11,838 bases of DNA from Pseudomonadota bacterium. GTDB lineage: Bacteria > Pseudomonadota > Alphaproteobacteria > Sphingomonadales > Sphingomonadaceae. The notes below the pieces were generated by a model. That model made no database searches and was not told where the DNA came from. It saw only the letters and a program-made list of their open reading frames with translations. Position numbers and translations under genes: made by a program. Shown here piece by piece: positions 1 through 7,215 of the stretch. Position 1 is the first letter of the stretch; each line of letters starts with the position of its first letter. Location: the NCBI GenBank assembly GCA_023433445.1, contig JAEZCS010000217.1:1-11838 (forward strand), written 5' to 3'.

Positions 1-581
1 ATCGCTGCGTCGGCATCGCTGAAGCTGCCTTTCCACACTGGGGCTACGAAATAGAGCGCATCGGCCAGCCGGTCGAAGACGAGGATAATGGTCGGGCGCA
101 CGAACAGCATGTCGGGCAACTCAAGCGGATTGGGCGCAGGCCGAGGCAGCTTTTCGACCAGACCGACCGTCTCATAACCAAAATAGCCTACCAGGCAGGC
201 GAGGGCAGGGGGAAGCGCTGGATCAAGTTCAGCCCGGCATTCCGCCACCAGCGCCCGCAAGGCATCGAGCGCGCCCGCCGCCTCTGGCACAAAGGCCTGC
301 CTGTCTGTCGTCCATTGGCGATTGATCTCCGCCTTCTGGCCCTGCGCGCGGAAGACAAGATCAGGCGCAAGGCCAATCAGGCTGTACCTCCCGCGAACAG
401 CGCCGCCTTCGACCGATTCCAGCAGAAAGTCACCACGATCGGCCTCGAAAAGCTTGAGCGCGGCGGAGATCGGCGTGTCCGTGTCCGCGGTCTGCCGGCG
501 CCCCACCAGCGCGGAATCACCAGCCGCCAATGCCGTGCGAGCAGCCGCTATCCCATCATTACCTGCGCTGCCTGGCGCCAT
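1..581 (-). CDS. trpE: Anthranilate synthase component I, N-terminal part (cut by window edge)
   Basis: Anthranilate synthase component I makes anthranilate from chorismate, with ammonia supplied by the TrpG glutaminase; this is the first committed step of tryptophan synthesis in the cytoplasm. About 193 residues are visible; the family is usually near 500, so the catalytic chorismate-binding half lies outside. Seen: an LLES motif (residues 53-56) followed by VRGRYSLIGLAPD (62-74), and VGYFGYETVGLVEKLP (131-146), all typical of the N-terminal domain. In enteric TrpE the Ser of LLES belongs to the tryptophan feedback site, so feedback inhibition is likely here (inference). The ATG lies one base after the ppiD stop and no Shine-Dalgarno is visible, so translation probably depends on coupling to ppiD. 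No trp leader peptide can fit at this junction. Confidence 0.93.
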   Translation of the reverse strand, partial: MAPGSAGNDGIAAARTALAAGDSALVGRRQTADTDTPISAALKLFEADRGDFLLESVEGGAVRGRYSLIGLAPDLVFRAQGQKAEINRQWTTDRQAFVPEAAGALDALRALVAECRAELDPALPPALACLVGYFGYETVGLVEKLPRPAPNPLELPDMLFVRPTIILVFDRLADALYFVAPVWKGSFSDADAA

Positions 582-582
582 C

Positions 583-2535
583 TTACTGGGCGCCGCTGTT
601 GGTGCTGGCGAGCGCGCGCTGTACGGCGGCGACAGCGGACGGGTTCCGGGTTACGCCGAGTTGCTTTTCAACGGCCCGTTCGAACTGCTGCCCATATTCC
701 TGGCCGACAACATCGCCCAATTGATTGCGGACCTGGTTGAGCAGGGCGGGCTGACCCCCTGCGTCACCGCGCTTGATGCCGTTCAACTGCACGACGAAAT
801 ATCCGCGGTCCTGGCGCACCGGAAGCGTCTTCACGCTGTTCGTCGCCATGGAGAAAAGGATCGCGACTTCGGCGGGTGGCCGCTGACCTTCGCGCATGAT
901 GTCGGCGCGACGGCCGCCCACTGTCTGCGGCGCAGGGAGGGGAACGCCAGCCTGCGCCACGGCGTCGGCGAGCTTCATGCCCTTGGCCACCTTTGCCCGG
1001 ATCTGCTCGGCCACGGTCTTCGCCTTGGCGTCGCCCTGCGCCAGCTTATACTGGGCAAGAACCAGCGGCTTCACCTTTTCCAGCGGCGGCGGCGCGGCGG
1101 CGCGGATTTCGGCGGGCGCAGCGAGCGCATAGCGCTGGTCGGGCGTGATCGGCACCAGCTGCGCATCATCGTCCTGGCTCATCTCGAACACAGGCGCCAG
1201 CAGCGGCCGGACATCCGCCGACGGCTGATAGGCCTGATCCTCCACCTGCTTGCCCTCTGCGACCAGGAAGGGCGTCGTTTCCAGCTTCAGGCCGTTATCC
1301 TTCACCACTTCCTCAAAGCTGCCGCCATCGGAAATCTGATCTTCAACCTTGCCGGTGAACTCGCTCAGCAGGCGCTTCTGCTTTTCCGATCGGAGCGCAG
1401 CCGCGATCTCGCCACGTACGGCTGACAGGGGGCGAGCGGGAACGGTCTTGACGTTCGATACGCGCAGCAGGACCCAGCCGAGCGATCCACGGACCGGACC
1501 GACCAACTCGCCCTGCTTGGCCGCAAAGCCTGCGTTCGCAACGGCGGCGGAGGATGAAGCGGTCAGGCTCTCGCGGCTTTGATCCGTAAGCGTCGATGCC
1601 TCCAGCCCGGCGCCCTGCGCAGCGGCGGCGAGCGACTTGCCGCCCTTCACCTGCGCTGCGATGGTCTTCGCGTCGGCTTCGCTTGGCACGATCAGCTGTT
1701 CAAAGCTGCGGCTTTCCTTCGCGGCATAGCTGGCCTTGTTCTGATTATAGGATGCGGCGATTTCAGCGTCAGTCGGCTGCGCGGCCTGCGCGAAACGCTC
1801 GCCATCGATCACGGCGTAGCGAATACGGCGCTGTTCCGGGATCGTGTAGCGTGCGGCATTCTCCCGATAATAGGTCGCCAGCTGCGCGTCGGTCGGGTCC
1901 TTAATGTCGGCGAAGGCTGCGGCAGGAACTGCGGCAATGGTGCCTTGGCGCGCCTCCAGCAGCAGCGATGCATAGGGCAGGATGATGCTGTCGGGCAGCT
2001 TCACGCCAAGCCCGAGGGGAGCGAGCATCTGCCGCTCCAATATCTCGCGGGTGATGTCTTCGCGCAGCGCTTGTTCCGTGATCCGCTCGCGGATCAGCAG
2101 CTGGCGGAAATTATCCTGGCTGAAATTGCCTGCTGCGTCCTGGAAAGCGGGGATCTGGGCAATCTGCGCATCGACCAGGCGCTTGGAGATATGGATGCCC
2201 TGATCCTTTGCATATTCCTTCAAGGTCATCGCGGCGACGAGCTGGTCGTAGATCTGGGCGACGGCGCCCTGCGCGAGGAAATCGCCGATCTGGAGGCCAG
2301 GCGTCGCCCGGCGCGCATTTTCAAAGACGCGCTGGACCCGCTCCTGCACATCCGTCACGCTCAGCCGCGTCCGGCCTGCTTTCGCTGCCGTCTCGCCGCG
2401 ACCACTCAGAGATGAGCCGAATTGGCCACTGGACAGGTCGCCCAGGATAAAGGCCGCCGCGATAAGGCCGAGGAAAAGAAGCGCGAAAAGAGCGCCGAAT
2501 TTCGATTTGATAGCGCGACGAAATACTGAGAGCAT
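583..2535 (-). CDS. ppiD: PpiD-like periplasmic folding factor (SurA N-terminal/parvulin-type)
   Basis: A 650-residue membrane-anchored chaperone/foldase that acts on proteins emerging from the Sec translocon. Seen: a short basic N-terminus (FRRAIKSKFG), one hydrophobic helix at about residues 14-32, then a long periplasmic part. Residues 50-200 resemble the SurA/PpiD N-terminal chaperone domain. Residues 270-362 resemble a parvulin PPIase domain (RSFEQLIVPS near 276-285, then GELVGPVRGSLGWVLLRV near 342-359). A helical, Gln/Lys-rich C-terminal lobe follows. The PPIase domain of PpiD proteins is often inactive, and I cannot judge activity here. The frame runs upstream to 3258, but that would cross tpiA; MLSVFRRAIKSK at 2535 puts the membrane helix at the N-terminus as expected. 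The ribosome site is weak (a GGA about 10 bases before ATG). It is followed immediately by trpE. Confidence 0.92.
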   Translation of the reverse strand: MLSVFRRAIKSKFGALFALLFLGLIAAAFILGDLSSGQFGSSLSGRGETAAKAGRTRLSVTDVQERVQRVFENARRATPGLQIGDFLAQGAVAQIYDQLVAAMTLKEYAKDQGIHISKRLVDAQIAQIPAFQDAAGNFSQDNFRQLLIRERITEQALREDITREILERQMLAPLGLGVKLPDSIILPYASLLLEARQGTIAAVPAAAFADIKDPTDAQLATYYRENAARYTIPEQRRIRYAVIDGERFAQAAQPTDAEIAASYNQNKASYAAKESRSFEQLIVPSEADAKTIAAQVKGGKSLAAAAQGAGLEASTLTDQSRESLTASSSAAVANAGFAAKQGELVGPVRGSLGWVLLRVSNVKTVPARPLSAVRGEIAAALRSEKQKRLLSEFTGKVEDQISDGGSFEEVVKDNGLKLETTPFLVAEGKQVEDQAYQPSADVRPLLAPVFEMSQDDDAQLVPITPDQRYALAAPAEIRAAAPPPLEKVKPLVLAQYKLAQGDAKAKTVAEQIRAKVAKGMKLADAVAQAGVPLPAPQTVGGRRADIMREGQRPPAEVAILFSMATNSVKTLPVRQDRGYFVVQLNGIKRGDAGGQPALLNQVRNQLGDVVGQEYGQQFERAVEKQLGVTRNPSAVAAVQRALASTNSGAQ

Positions 2536-2575
2536 GGGGAGAAGTCCAACAGGGAAAGACTTTTGCAGGCGGCCC

Positions 2576-2604
2576 GCTTTAGGGGCGGATCGTCGCGACG
2601 GCAA
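2576..2604 (-). promoter_or_regulatory. Possible sigma70-like promoter for ppiD-trpE
   Basis: Reading the minus strand, TTGCCG (2604-2599) and TAAAGC (2581-2576) are separated by 17 bases and lie about 40 bases before the ppiD ATG. The -35 match is fair and the -10 match is poor (3 of 6). It is the best candidate I see in the divergent spacer, but weak. Confidence 0.22.
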
Positions 2605-2617
2605 GTGCGGCTTGGCT

Positions 2618-2640
2618 GGACAAATGCTGTCCCTTTGTCC
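2618..2640. repeat. Inverted repeat in the ppiD/tpiA divergent spacer
   Basis: GGACAAA (2618-2624) and TTTGTCC (2634-2640) are perfect 7-base complementary arms around a 9-base loop. The left arm can instead pair over 5 bases (GGACA with TGTCC at 2628-2632), so two alternative folds compete. It sits roughly midway between the ppiD and tpiA starts and could be an operator or a leader hairpin. No regulator can be assigned. Confidence 0.4.
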
Positions 2641-2709
2641 ATCGGCCTGGGGAAGGGCTGGTCTGTCGAGACCGGCGATCGACGGATGACTTGAAAGGGA
2701 TAGGGATCG

Positions 2710-3453
2710 ATGGGCAGGCGCAAGCTGGTGGTCGGCAACTGGAAGATGAATGGCCTTCGCGCACAGCTGCCGGAAGTGGAAGCGATCGGCGCGCTCGCGG
2801 CTGAACGTCCGGTGGTTGAGGTGGGGCTGTGCGTGCCCGCGACGCTGATCATGGCGGCGGAGCAGGTGAAGGGCGGTGCCTTCATCGGCGCGCAGGATTG
2901 CCATATGAAGGACAATGGCGCGCACACCGGCTGCCTGTCGGCGGCAATGCTGGCGGAAGCGGGCGCGAGCTGGACCATCGTCGGCCATAGCGAGCGGCGT
3001 CAGGATCAGGGTGAGACGGACGCCGATGTCGCGGCCAAGGCGCTTGCGGCGAAGGCGGCCGGCCTCAAGGTGATCCTGTGCGTCGGCGAAAGCCTCGACG
3101 TGCGCGATGCTGGCGGTGCCGAGGATGTCGTCTCCGCGCAGCTTCTCGCCTCCTTGCCCGAAGGCGCGTCGGCCGACTGGCTCGCTATCGCTTATGAACC
3201 GATCTGGGCGATCGGCACCGGTCGCATCCCGACGATGGAAGCGGTCGAAACCATGCACAAGGCGCTGCGGGCCGCGCTTGCAGGCCGGATCGGCGCGGGT
3301 GAGTCTGGCGCCATGCGCATCCTCTACGGCGGGTCGATGAATGGCGAGAATGCCGCCGAACTGATGGCGATCGAAGATGTCGATGGCGGTCTGGTGGGCG
3401 GGGCGAGCCTCACGGCCACGAAATTCGCGCCGGTGATCGCTGCCGCTGGTTGA
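2710..3453 (+). CDS. tpiA: Triosephosphate isomerase
   Basis: Interconverts dihydroxyacetone phosphate and glyceraldehyde 3-phosphate in central carbon metabolism; normally a cytoplasmic dimer. The 247-residue length is normal for this TIM-barrel enzyme. Catalytic residues are visible: Asn10 and Lys12 in GNWKMNG, His93 in VGHSERR, and Glu163 in YEPIWAIGTG, which runs into the mobile loop 6. The phosphate-binding YGGSMNGENA is at 206-215, with GLVGGASL at 227-234. A small variation is TGC at 73-75, where many TIMs have an acidic residue after TG. An AAGGG-type ribosome site lies about 9 bases before ATG 2710. It is transcribed away from ppiD and towards secG, 129 bases downstream. Confidence 0.98.
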   Translation: MGRRKLVVGNWKMNGLRAQLPEVEAIGALAAERPVVEVGLCVPATLIMAAEQVKGGAFIGAQDCHMKDNGAHTGCLSAAMLAEAGASWTIVGHSERRQDQGETDADVAAKALAAKAAGLKVILCVGESLDVRDAGGAEDVVSAQLLASLPEGASADWLAIAYEPIWAIGTGRIPTMEAVETMHKALRAALAGRIGAGESGAMRILYGGSMNGENAAELMAIEDVDGGLVGGASLTATKFAPVIAAAG

Positions 3454-3504
3454 GGCTTGGGGAAGGGGACTTTGCCTGTTCCCATGGCATGATCAGCATG
3501 GGGC

Positions 3505-3548
3505 AGCCCAGCGCCGGTTGCCCCGGCGGCGCTTCAACGCTATGGGCT
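3505..3548 (+). promoter_or_regulatory. Structured RNA segment in the tpiA-secG spacer
   Basis: AGCGCCG (3510-3516) pairs perfectly with CGGCGCT (3527-3533) across a 10-base loop. AGCCC (3505-3509) directly before it pairs with GGGCT (3544-3548), leaving a 3' bulge of about 10 bases. There is no T tract, so it is not an intrinsic terminator. It may be a processing or stability hairpin between tpiA and secG, or a secG leader. Function is unknown. Confidence 0.35.
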
Positions 3549-3582
3549 CCCCAACGCACCCCATTCGGACAGATAATCTCGC

Positions 3583-3963
3583 ATGTTCACCTTCATCCTC
3601 GTCGTGCAGGCCATCGTGGCGGCTCTGCTGGTCGCCGTTATCCTGATGCAGAAATCGGAAGGCGGCGGCCTTGGTGTCGGTGGCAGTCCGGCAGGATTCA
3701 TGTCCGCACGGGGTGCGGCGGACTTCCTGACCCGCTCGACCACGGTTCTTGCGTCGATTTTCGTGCTGCTTTCGATCGCCCTTGCGGTGATCGCGTCGGT
3801 TCAGCACGCGCCGAGCGATATTGATACCTCGCTCGTGAAGCAGGCTCCTGCGGCGCCCATGGCGCCTGCTCCTGCGACGGGCAGTGCCGATCCGCTTGCT
3901 GGTGCAGCCGGTGCGGCGGGCGACGGCCAGGCAGCAAACGGCGCGGTTCCGCTCGCCAACTGA
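3583..3963 (+). CDS. secG: Preprotein translocase subunit SecG
   Basis: A small inner-membrane subunit of the SecYEG channel that assists SecA-driven protein export. The 126-residue protein has two membrane helices (about 2-22 and 53-73) joined by the conserved cytoplasmic loop MQKSEGGGLGVGG (22-34), the family's hallmark. The C-terminal 50 residues are Ala/Pro/Gly-rich low complexity, as in several alphaproteobacterial SecG proteins, and are probably disordered. The start is set by the canonical first helix beginning at MFTFILVVQ; no good Shine-Dalgarno precedes it. It lies between tpiA (129 bases upstream) and pyrG (90 bases downstream), all on the same strand, an arrangement I recall as common in sphingomonads. 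Confidence 0.95.
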   Translation: MFTFILVVQAIVAALLVAVILMQKSEGGGLGVGGSPAGFMSARGAADFLTRSTTVLASIFVLLSIALAVIASVQHAPSDIDTSLVKQAPAAPMAPAPATGSADPLAGAAGAAGDGQAANGAVPLAN

Positions 3964-4034
3964 ACTTTTCGTTCAAATTTCCGATCTTTTTTGCTCGCGC
4001 GTGGATTCGCGCGCTTGCCCAACTTGTTTGTAAA

Positions 4035-4053
4035 AGGCTAAGCCTCCTCTCCC
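4035..4053 (+). promoter_or_regulatory. Pyrimidine-rich pyrG initiation region with short palindrome
   Basis: The 11-base palindrome AGGCTAAGCCT (4035-4045) is followed by CCTCTCCC up to the pyrG ATG at 4054. There is no purine-rich ribosome site at normal distance; instead CCTCCT (4043-4048), the sequence of the 16S rRNA 3' end itself, lies there. The start codon is well supported by the protein, so initiation is either SD-independent or leaderless. A weak TTGCCC-17-CTAAGC promoter-like pair overlaps the region (4015-4043). Confidence 0.45.
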
Positions 4054-5688
4054 ATGGCGCGGTATATTTTCATCACCGGCGGCGTGGTCTCCTCGCTTGG
4101 CAAGGGCCTTATGGCCGCATCGCTCGCAGCACTGCTGCAGGCGCGAGGTTTCCGTGTGCGTATCCGGAAGTTCGACCCTTATCTCAACGTCGATCCGGGC
4201 ACGATGAGCCCCTATCAGCATGGCGAAGTCTATGTGACCGATGACGGGGCGGAAACGGACCTCGACCTTGGCCATTATGAGCGGTTTACCGGCGTTTCAG
4301 CGCGTCAGTCGGACAATGTGACGCAGGGCCGCGTCTATCAGACGATCATCCAGCGCGAACGGCGTGGCGATTATCTTGGCGCGACGGTGCAGGTGATTCC
4401 CCACGTCACGGATGAGATCAAGGCGTTCGCTACCGCAGACACCGACGACCTCGACTTTGTGCTGTGCGAAATCGGCGGCAAGGTGGGCGACATCGAATCG
4501 CTCCCCTTCATGGAAGCTATCCGCCAGCTGCATAACGATCTGGATCGCGGCCAGTCGATCTTCGTCCATGTGACCCTGGTGCCCTACATTGCGGCGGCGG
4601 GTGAACTCAAGACCAAGCCGACGCAGCACAGCGTCCGCGAACTGACGTCGCTCGGGATCCAGCCGGACATTCTCCTCTGCCGCTGCGAACATCCGCTGCC
4701 GGAAAGCGAGCGCAAGAAGATCGCGCTCTTCTGCAACGTGCGCCCCGAAGCGGTCATCCCGGCCCTGGACGCCAGCAGCATCTACGCCGTGCCAGCGCAA
4801 TATCATGCCGAAGGGCTGGACGAGGAAGTGCTGCGCGCCTTCGGCATCGAAGGGGCTCCCAAGCCGTCGCTCGACCGCTGGATCGACATCATGGATCGCC
4901 AGCAGAACCCGGAAGGCGAAGTGACGATTGGCGTCGTGGGCAAATATGTCGGCCTGCCCGACGCCTACAAATCGCTGTACGAAGCGCTGGCCCATGGCGG
5001 TTTCGCCAACCGGGTGAAGGTGAACGTCAAGTGGATCGACGCCGAGCTGTTCGAAAAAGGTGATGATGACGTCGCCGCCAGCCTGGAACCGATGCACGGC
5101 ATACTGGTCCCCGGCGGGTTTGGCGTGCGCGGATCGGAAGGCAAGATCGCCAGCGTCAAATTCGCGCGCGAACGCAACGTGCCTTTCTTTGGCATCTGCC
5201 TTGGCATGCAGATGGCCTGCATCGAGGGCGCACGGAACACGGCGGGCATTGCAGAGGCATCCACCACCGAATTTGGCGAAACGTCCGAGCCGGTCGTCGG
5301 CCTGATTACTGAATGGATGAGCAAGGAAGGCTTGCAGAAGCGTACGGCCGAAACCGATCTGGGCGGCACGATGCGCCTGGGTGCTTATCCGGCCAAGCTC
5401 ACCGGCAACAGCGTGGTAGCGGGTATCTACGGCACCAGCGACATCAGCGAACGTCACCGCCATCGCTATGAAGTCAACGCAGGCTATCGCGAGCCGCTGG
5501 AAAAAGGCGGCCTGATCTTCTCAGGCATGTCGCCCGACGGCACGCTGCCGGAAATCGTCGAGCGTCCCGATCACCCCTGGTTCGTCGGCGTGCAGTTCCA
5601 CCCGGAATTGAAGTCGAAGCCCTTCGATCCGCACCCGCTGTTCGCGAGCTTTATCGAGGCAGCGGTGAAGCAGAGCCGGTTGGTCTGA
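4054..5688 (+). CDS. pyrG: CTP synthase (glutamine-hydrolysing)
   Basis: Converts UTP to CTP using ATP and glutamine-derived ammonia, the last step of de novo pyrimidine nucleotide synthesis; cytoplasmic and active as a tetramer. At 544 residues it is full length. The N-terminal amidoligase domain (about 1-267) opens with YIFITGGVVSSLGKG (4-18), the nucleotide-binding loop, followed by FDPYLNVDPGTMSPYQHGEV (40-59) and CEIGGKVGDIES (138-149). The C-terminal class I glutamine amidotransferase domain (about 290-540) carries PGGFGVRG (353-360), the nucleophile Cys382 in GICLGMQM, and His516/Glu518 in VQFHPE, giving a complete triad. The ATG is fixed by the near-universal M-x-RYIF N-terminus. It converges on the serine hydrolase gene downstream. 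Confidence 0.99.
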   Translation: MARYIFITGGVVSSLGKGLMAASLAALLQARGFRVRIRKFDPYLNVDPGTMSPYQHGEVYVTDDGAETDLDLGHYERFTGVSARQSDNVTQGRVYQTIIQRERRGDYLGATVQVIPHVTDEIKAFATADTDDLDFVLCEIGGKVGDIESLPFMEAIRQLHNDLDRGQSIFVHVTLVPYIAAAGELKTKPTQHSVRELTSLGIQPDILLCRCEHPLPESERKKIALFCNVRPEAVIPALDASSIYAVPAQYHAEGLDEEVLRAFGIEGAPKPSLDRWIDIMDRQQNPEGEVTIGVVGKYVGLPDAYKSLYEALAHGGFANRVKVNVKWIDAELFEKGDDDVAASLEPMHGILVPGGFGVRGSEGKIASVKFARERNVPFFGICLGMQMACIEGARNTAGIAEASTTEFGETSEPVVGLITEWMSKEGLQKRTAETDLGGTMRLGAYPAKLTGNSVVAGIYGTSDISERHRHRYEVNAGYREPLEKGGLIFSGMSPDGTLPEIVERPDHPWFVGVQFHPELKSKPFDPHPLFASFIEAAVKQSRLV

Positions 5689-5733
5689 TCTCCTTGCTCC
5701 CCGGGTCTCCATAGGCTGTCTTCGCCTGCGTTA

Positions 5734-5752
5734 CCCCGGACTTTGATCCGGG
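5734..5752. repeat. Intergenic palindrome between convergent genes; possible bidirectional terminator
   Basis: CCCGGA (5735-5740) and TCCGGG (5747-5752) form a perfect 6-bp stem around CTTTGA. A second stem can form next to it from ATGCCG (5753-5758) and CGGCAT (5788-5793). The spacer separates the converging pyrG and serine hydrolase genes, so a role in ending both transcripts is plausible, though no T tract follows on either strand. The core resembles a CCCCGGACTTGATCCGGGG palindrome that I recall as dispersed in alphaproteobacterial genomes; this was not checked. Confidence 0.42.
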
Positions 5753-5796
5753 ATGCCGCTCTGCTGCTGGCAGGGGACTGCTACTCCCGGCATGGC

Positions 5797-7068
5797 TCAA
5801 TATACCTTGGCCAGGCCCAGATCGTCATGGACCGCCTTGGGCAGGTTCATGGCGAAGCTGAACACCGACATATTGTTGATCAGGCCGGTCACCCGCAGTT
5901 GCTGATCAGGCACGACGACGCCGATTGTTCCGGCCGCGCCGAGCCAGCCGAACAAGCCTTTGAACCCGCCATGATTGGCAATGCAGCCGCCCGCGCCAAA
6001 ACCTGTGACTCCCGGAATACCGATATAGTCGCGCATGCTCACGCCCTGCTGCAGGAGGTTGGACATTCCCGCCTTCACCGCGTCAGGCGGCATGATCTCT
6101 GATCGACCCATGCGGCCCTCGTTCGCCAGCATGGCCAGGAAACGATCATAATCGTGCGCCGTTGATATGAGGCCGCCTCCGCCCGAAGGAAAAGCGGGTT
6201 TGTTCAGGAATATCGAAGCGGGGCCCGCATCGACCTCCGTCAACTTGGCTCCTTGACCGGTATAGTTCGTGACGAGACGCGCCTTCTTGCTCTCAGGCAC
6301 GCTAAAGAAGGTGTCGCGCATACCAAGAGGCGCGAAGAACCGCTGCTCCAGAAACTGTTCGAATGGGACGCCCGCCACGATCTCGATGATGCGTCCCAGC
6401 AGATCCAGTCCAACCGAATAGCTCCACGCCGCGCCCGGGTCTGAAAGAAGCGGAGCCTCCGCCAGCCGCTCGGCAAAATCCTTCAGGTTCGCAGGCGGGG
6501 CGTGCTCCAATGGTTCCGCATGACTGGTCAGGTTCTGCCTCAGCCCCAGCTTCTCATAAATGTCCTTGAGCGGACCTTTGACCGCCGATCCCCCACCCAG
6601 ACCGGCGGTATGCGTCAAAAGGTGGCGGATCGTCATCACGGACGTTGCCGGCCGGGTGTCCATGCTGTGCCGGGGATTGGGCAGAACGCGCATATTCGCA
6701 AAGCCGGGGATGAAATCTGCGACTGGTTGATCCAGCTTCATCCGACCCTCGGCGATCAGCAGCATCGCCGCCATTCCGGTGACGGGCTTCGTCATCGAAT
6801 AGATGCGAAACAGCGTATGGTCATTCACGGGGAGAGGGCTGTCGAGCGCAATCGTGCCGCTGCTGATGTAATTGGGCCTGCCTATCCTCTTGCCGATTGC
6901 GACGATAGCGCCCGGAGCAGCTCTATCAGCTATCACGCCGTCAACCATCGCGCGGATGGCGGGAAAGTCCTTCGCACGGGCGCGCGCCTGTCCGGGCGCC
7001 GCGCTCATGATCCCCAGGCAAGCCGCACCCTTAAGCAGATCGCGCCGCACGAATGCTGCATGTGACAT
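5797..7068 (-). CDS. Tat-exported serine hydrolase, beta-lactamase/esterase family
   Basis: A 423-residue protein of the class C beta-lactamase/penicillin-binding-protein-like fold, more probably an esterase or peptidase-like hydrolase than a true beta-lactamase. Seen: a twin-arginine signal (VRRDLLKG, 7-14) with a short hydrophobic stretch and AxA sites near 28-32, so periplasmic after Tat export. The nucleophile motif SMTK (91-94) matches SxxK. YSV (217-219) stands where class C enzymes have YxN, so the Asn is missing. GWLGAAGT (374-381) resembles the W-x-G region that replaces KTG in EstB/LovD-like esterases. Two ATGs compete: 7074 has GGAGG directly abutting it, while 7068 has GGAGG six bases upstream and is preferred. 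Substrate unknown. Its own promoter is probably at 7085-7114. Confidence 0.9.
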   Translation of the reverse strand: MSHAAFVRRDLLKGAACLGIMSAAPGQARARAKDFPAIRAMVDGVIADRAAPGAIVAIGKRIGRPNYISSGTIALDSPLPVNDHTLFRIYSMTKPVTGMAAMLLIAEGRMKLDQPVADFIPGFANMRVLPNPRHSMDTRPATSVMTIRHLLTHTAGLGGGSAVKGPLKDIYEKLGLRQNLTSHAEPLEHAPPANLKDFAERLAEAPLLSDPGAAWSYSVGLDLLGRIIEIVAGVPFEQFLEQRFFAPLGMRDTFFSVPESKKARLVTNYTGQGAKLTEVDAGPASIFLNKPAFPSGGGGLISTAHDYDRFLAMLANEGRMGRSEIMPPDAVKAGMSNLLQQGVSMRDYIGIPGVTGFGAGGCIANHGGFKGLFGWLGAAGTIGVVVPDQQLRVTGLINNMSVFSFAMNLPKAVHDDLGLAKVY

Positions 7069-7084
7069 GGTCATCCTCCCCCTT

Positions 7085-7126
7085 GTTATCGGACACTATC
7101 GTGTCGATTGTCAGGGGGTTGGTCAA
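7085..7126 (-). promoter_or_regulatory. Candidate promoter with embedded operator-like inverted repeat for the serine hydrolase
   Basis: On the minus strand CTGACA (7114-7109) and GATAAC (7090-7085) lie 18 bases apart. Within that spacer is the inverted repeat GACAC-TATC-GTGTC (7092-7105). A second possible pairing is TTGACC (7126-7121) with CACGAT (7103-7098), 17 bases apart. In either case the inverted repeat overlaps the promoter core, the usual place for a TetR-type repressor site. No regulator gene is in the window. The first option would give an almost leaderless transcript. Confidence 0.4.
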
Positions 7127-7136
7127 CGGCTGTTAC

Positions 7137-7173
7137 GGCGCCTCGCTCGCTTCGATATTATCGGAAGGGCGCC
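7137..7173. repeat. Extended imperfect hairpin behind the dehydrogenase gene
   Basis: GGCGCC at 7137-7142 and again at 7168-7173 can pair with each other. Inside them CTTCG (7150-7154) pairs with CG-GAAG (7162-7167, one bulged G) around an AT-rich loop that contains the perfect palindrome CGATATTATCG (7153-7163). It lies downstream of the dehydrogenase stop and upstream of the hydrolase promoter, so it may shield one gene from read-through of the other. No T tract is present. Confidence 0.3.
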
Positions 7174-7215
7174 CGCGGCCAGCGTTCCAGCCACGAGCGA
7201 CCTTGGGCGGACCTC

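Noticed and set aside
322..1425. 367-codon plus-strand open frame opposite ppiD/trpE
   Set aside because: Its translation is Arg/His-rich with no domain, and it lies antisense to well-supported genes in GC-rich DNA, where such frames arise by codon bias.
1579..2415. 278-codon plus-strand open frame opposite ppiD
   Set aside because: Antisense shadow of ppiD, with no recognisable protein features and no ribosome site.
2536..3258. N-terminal extension of the ppiD frame
   Set aside because: It would run antisense through much of tpiA and bury the membrane helix inside the protein; ATG 2535 fits the family.
3961..4014. T-rich stretch and CGCGCG-TGGATT-CGCGCG hairpin as a secG terminator
   Set aside because: The T run (3987-3992) precedes the hairpin, and the small TGAAC/GTTCA stem before the T run is weak and nine or more bases away, so it is not a credible intrinsic terminator.
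4297..5463. 388-codon minus-strand open frame opposite pyrG
   Set aside because: Antisense shadow of a canonical CTP synthase; its composition (many His, Asp, Arg) is typical of a reversed frame.
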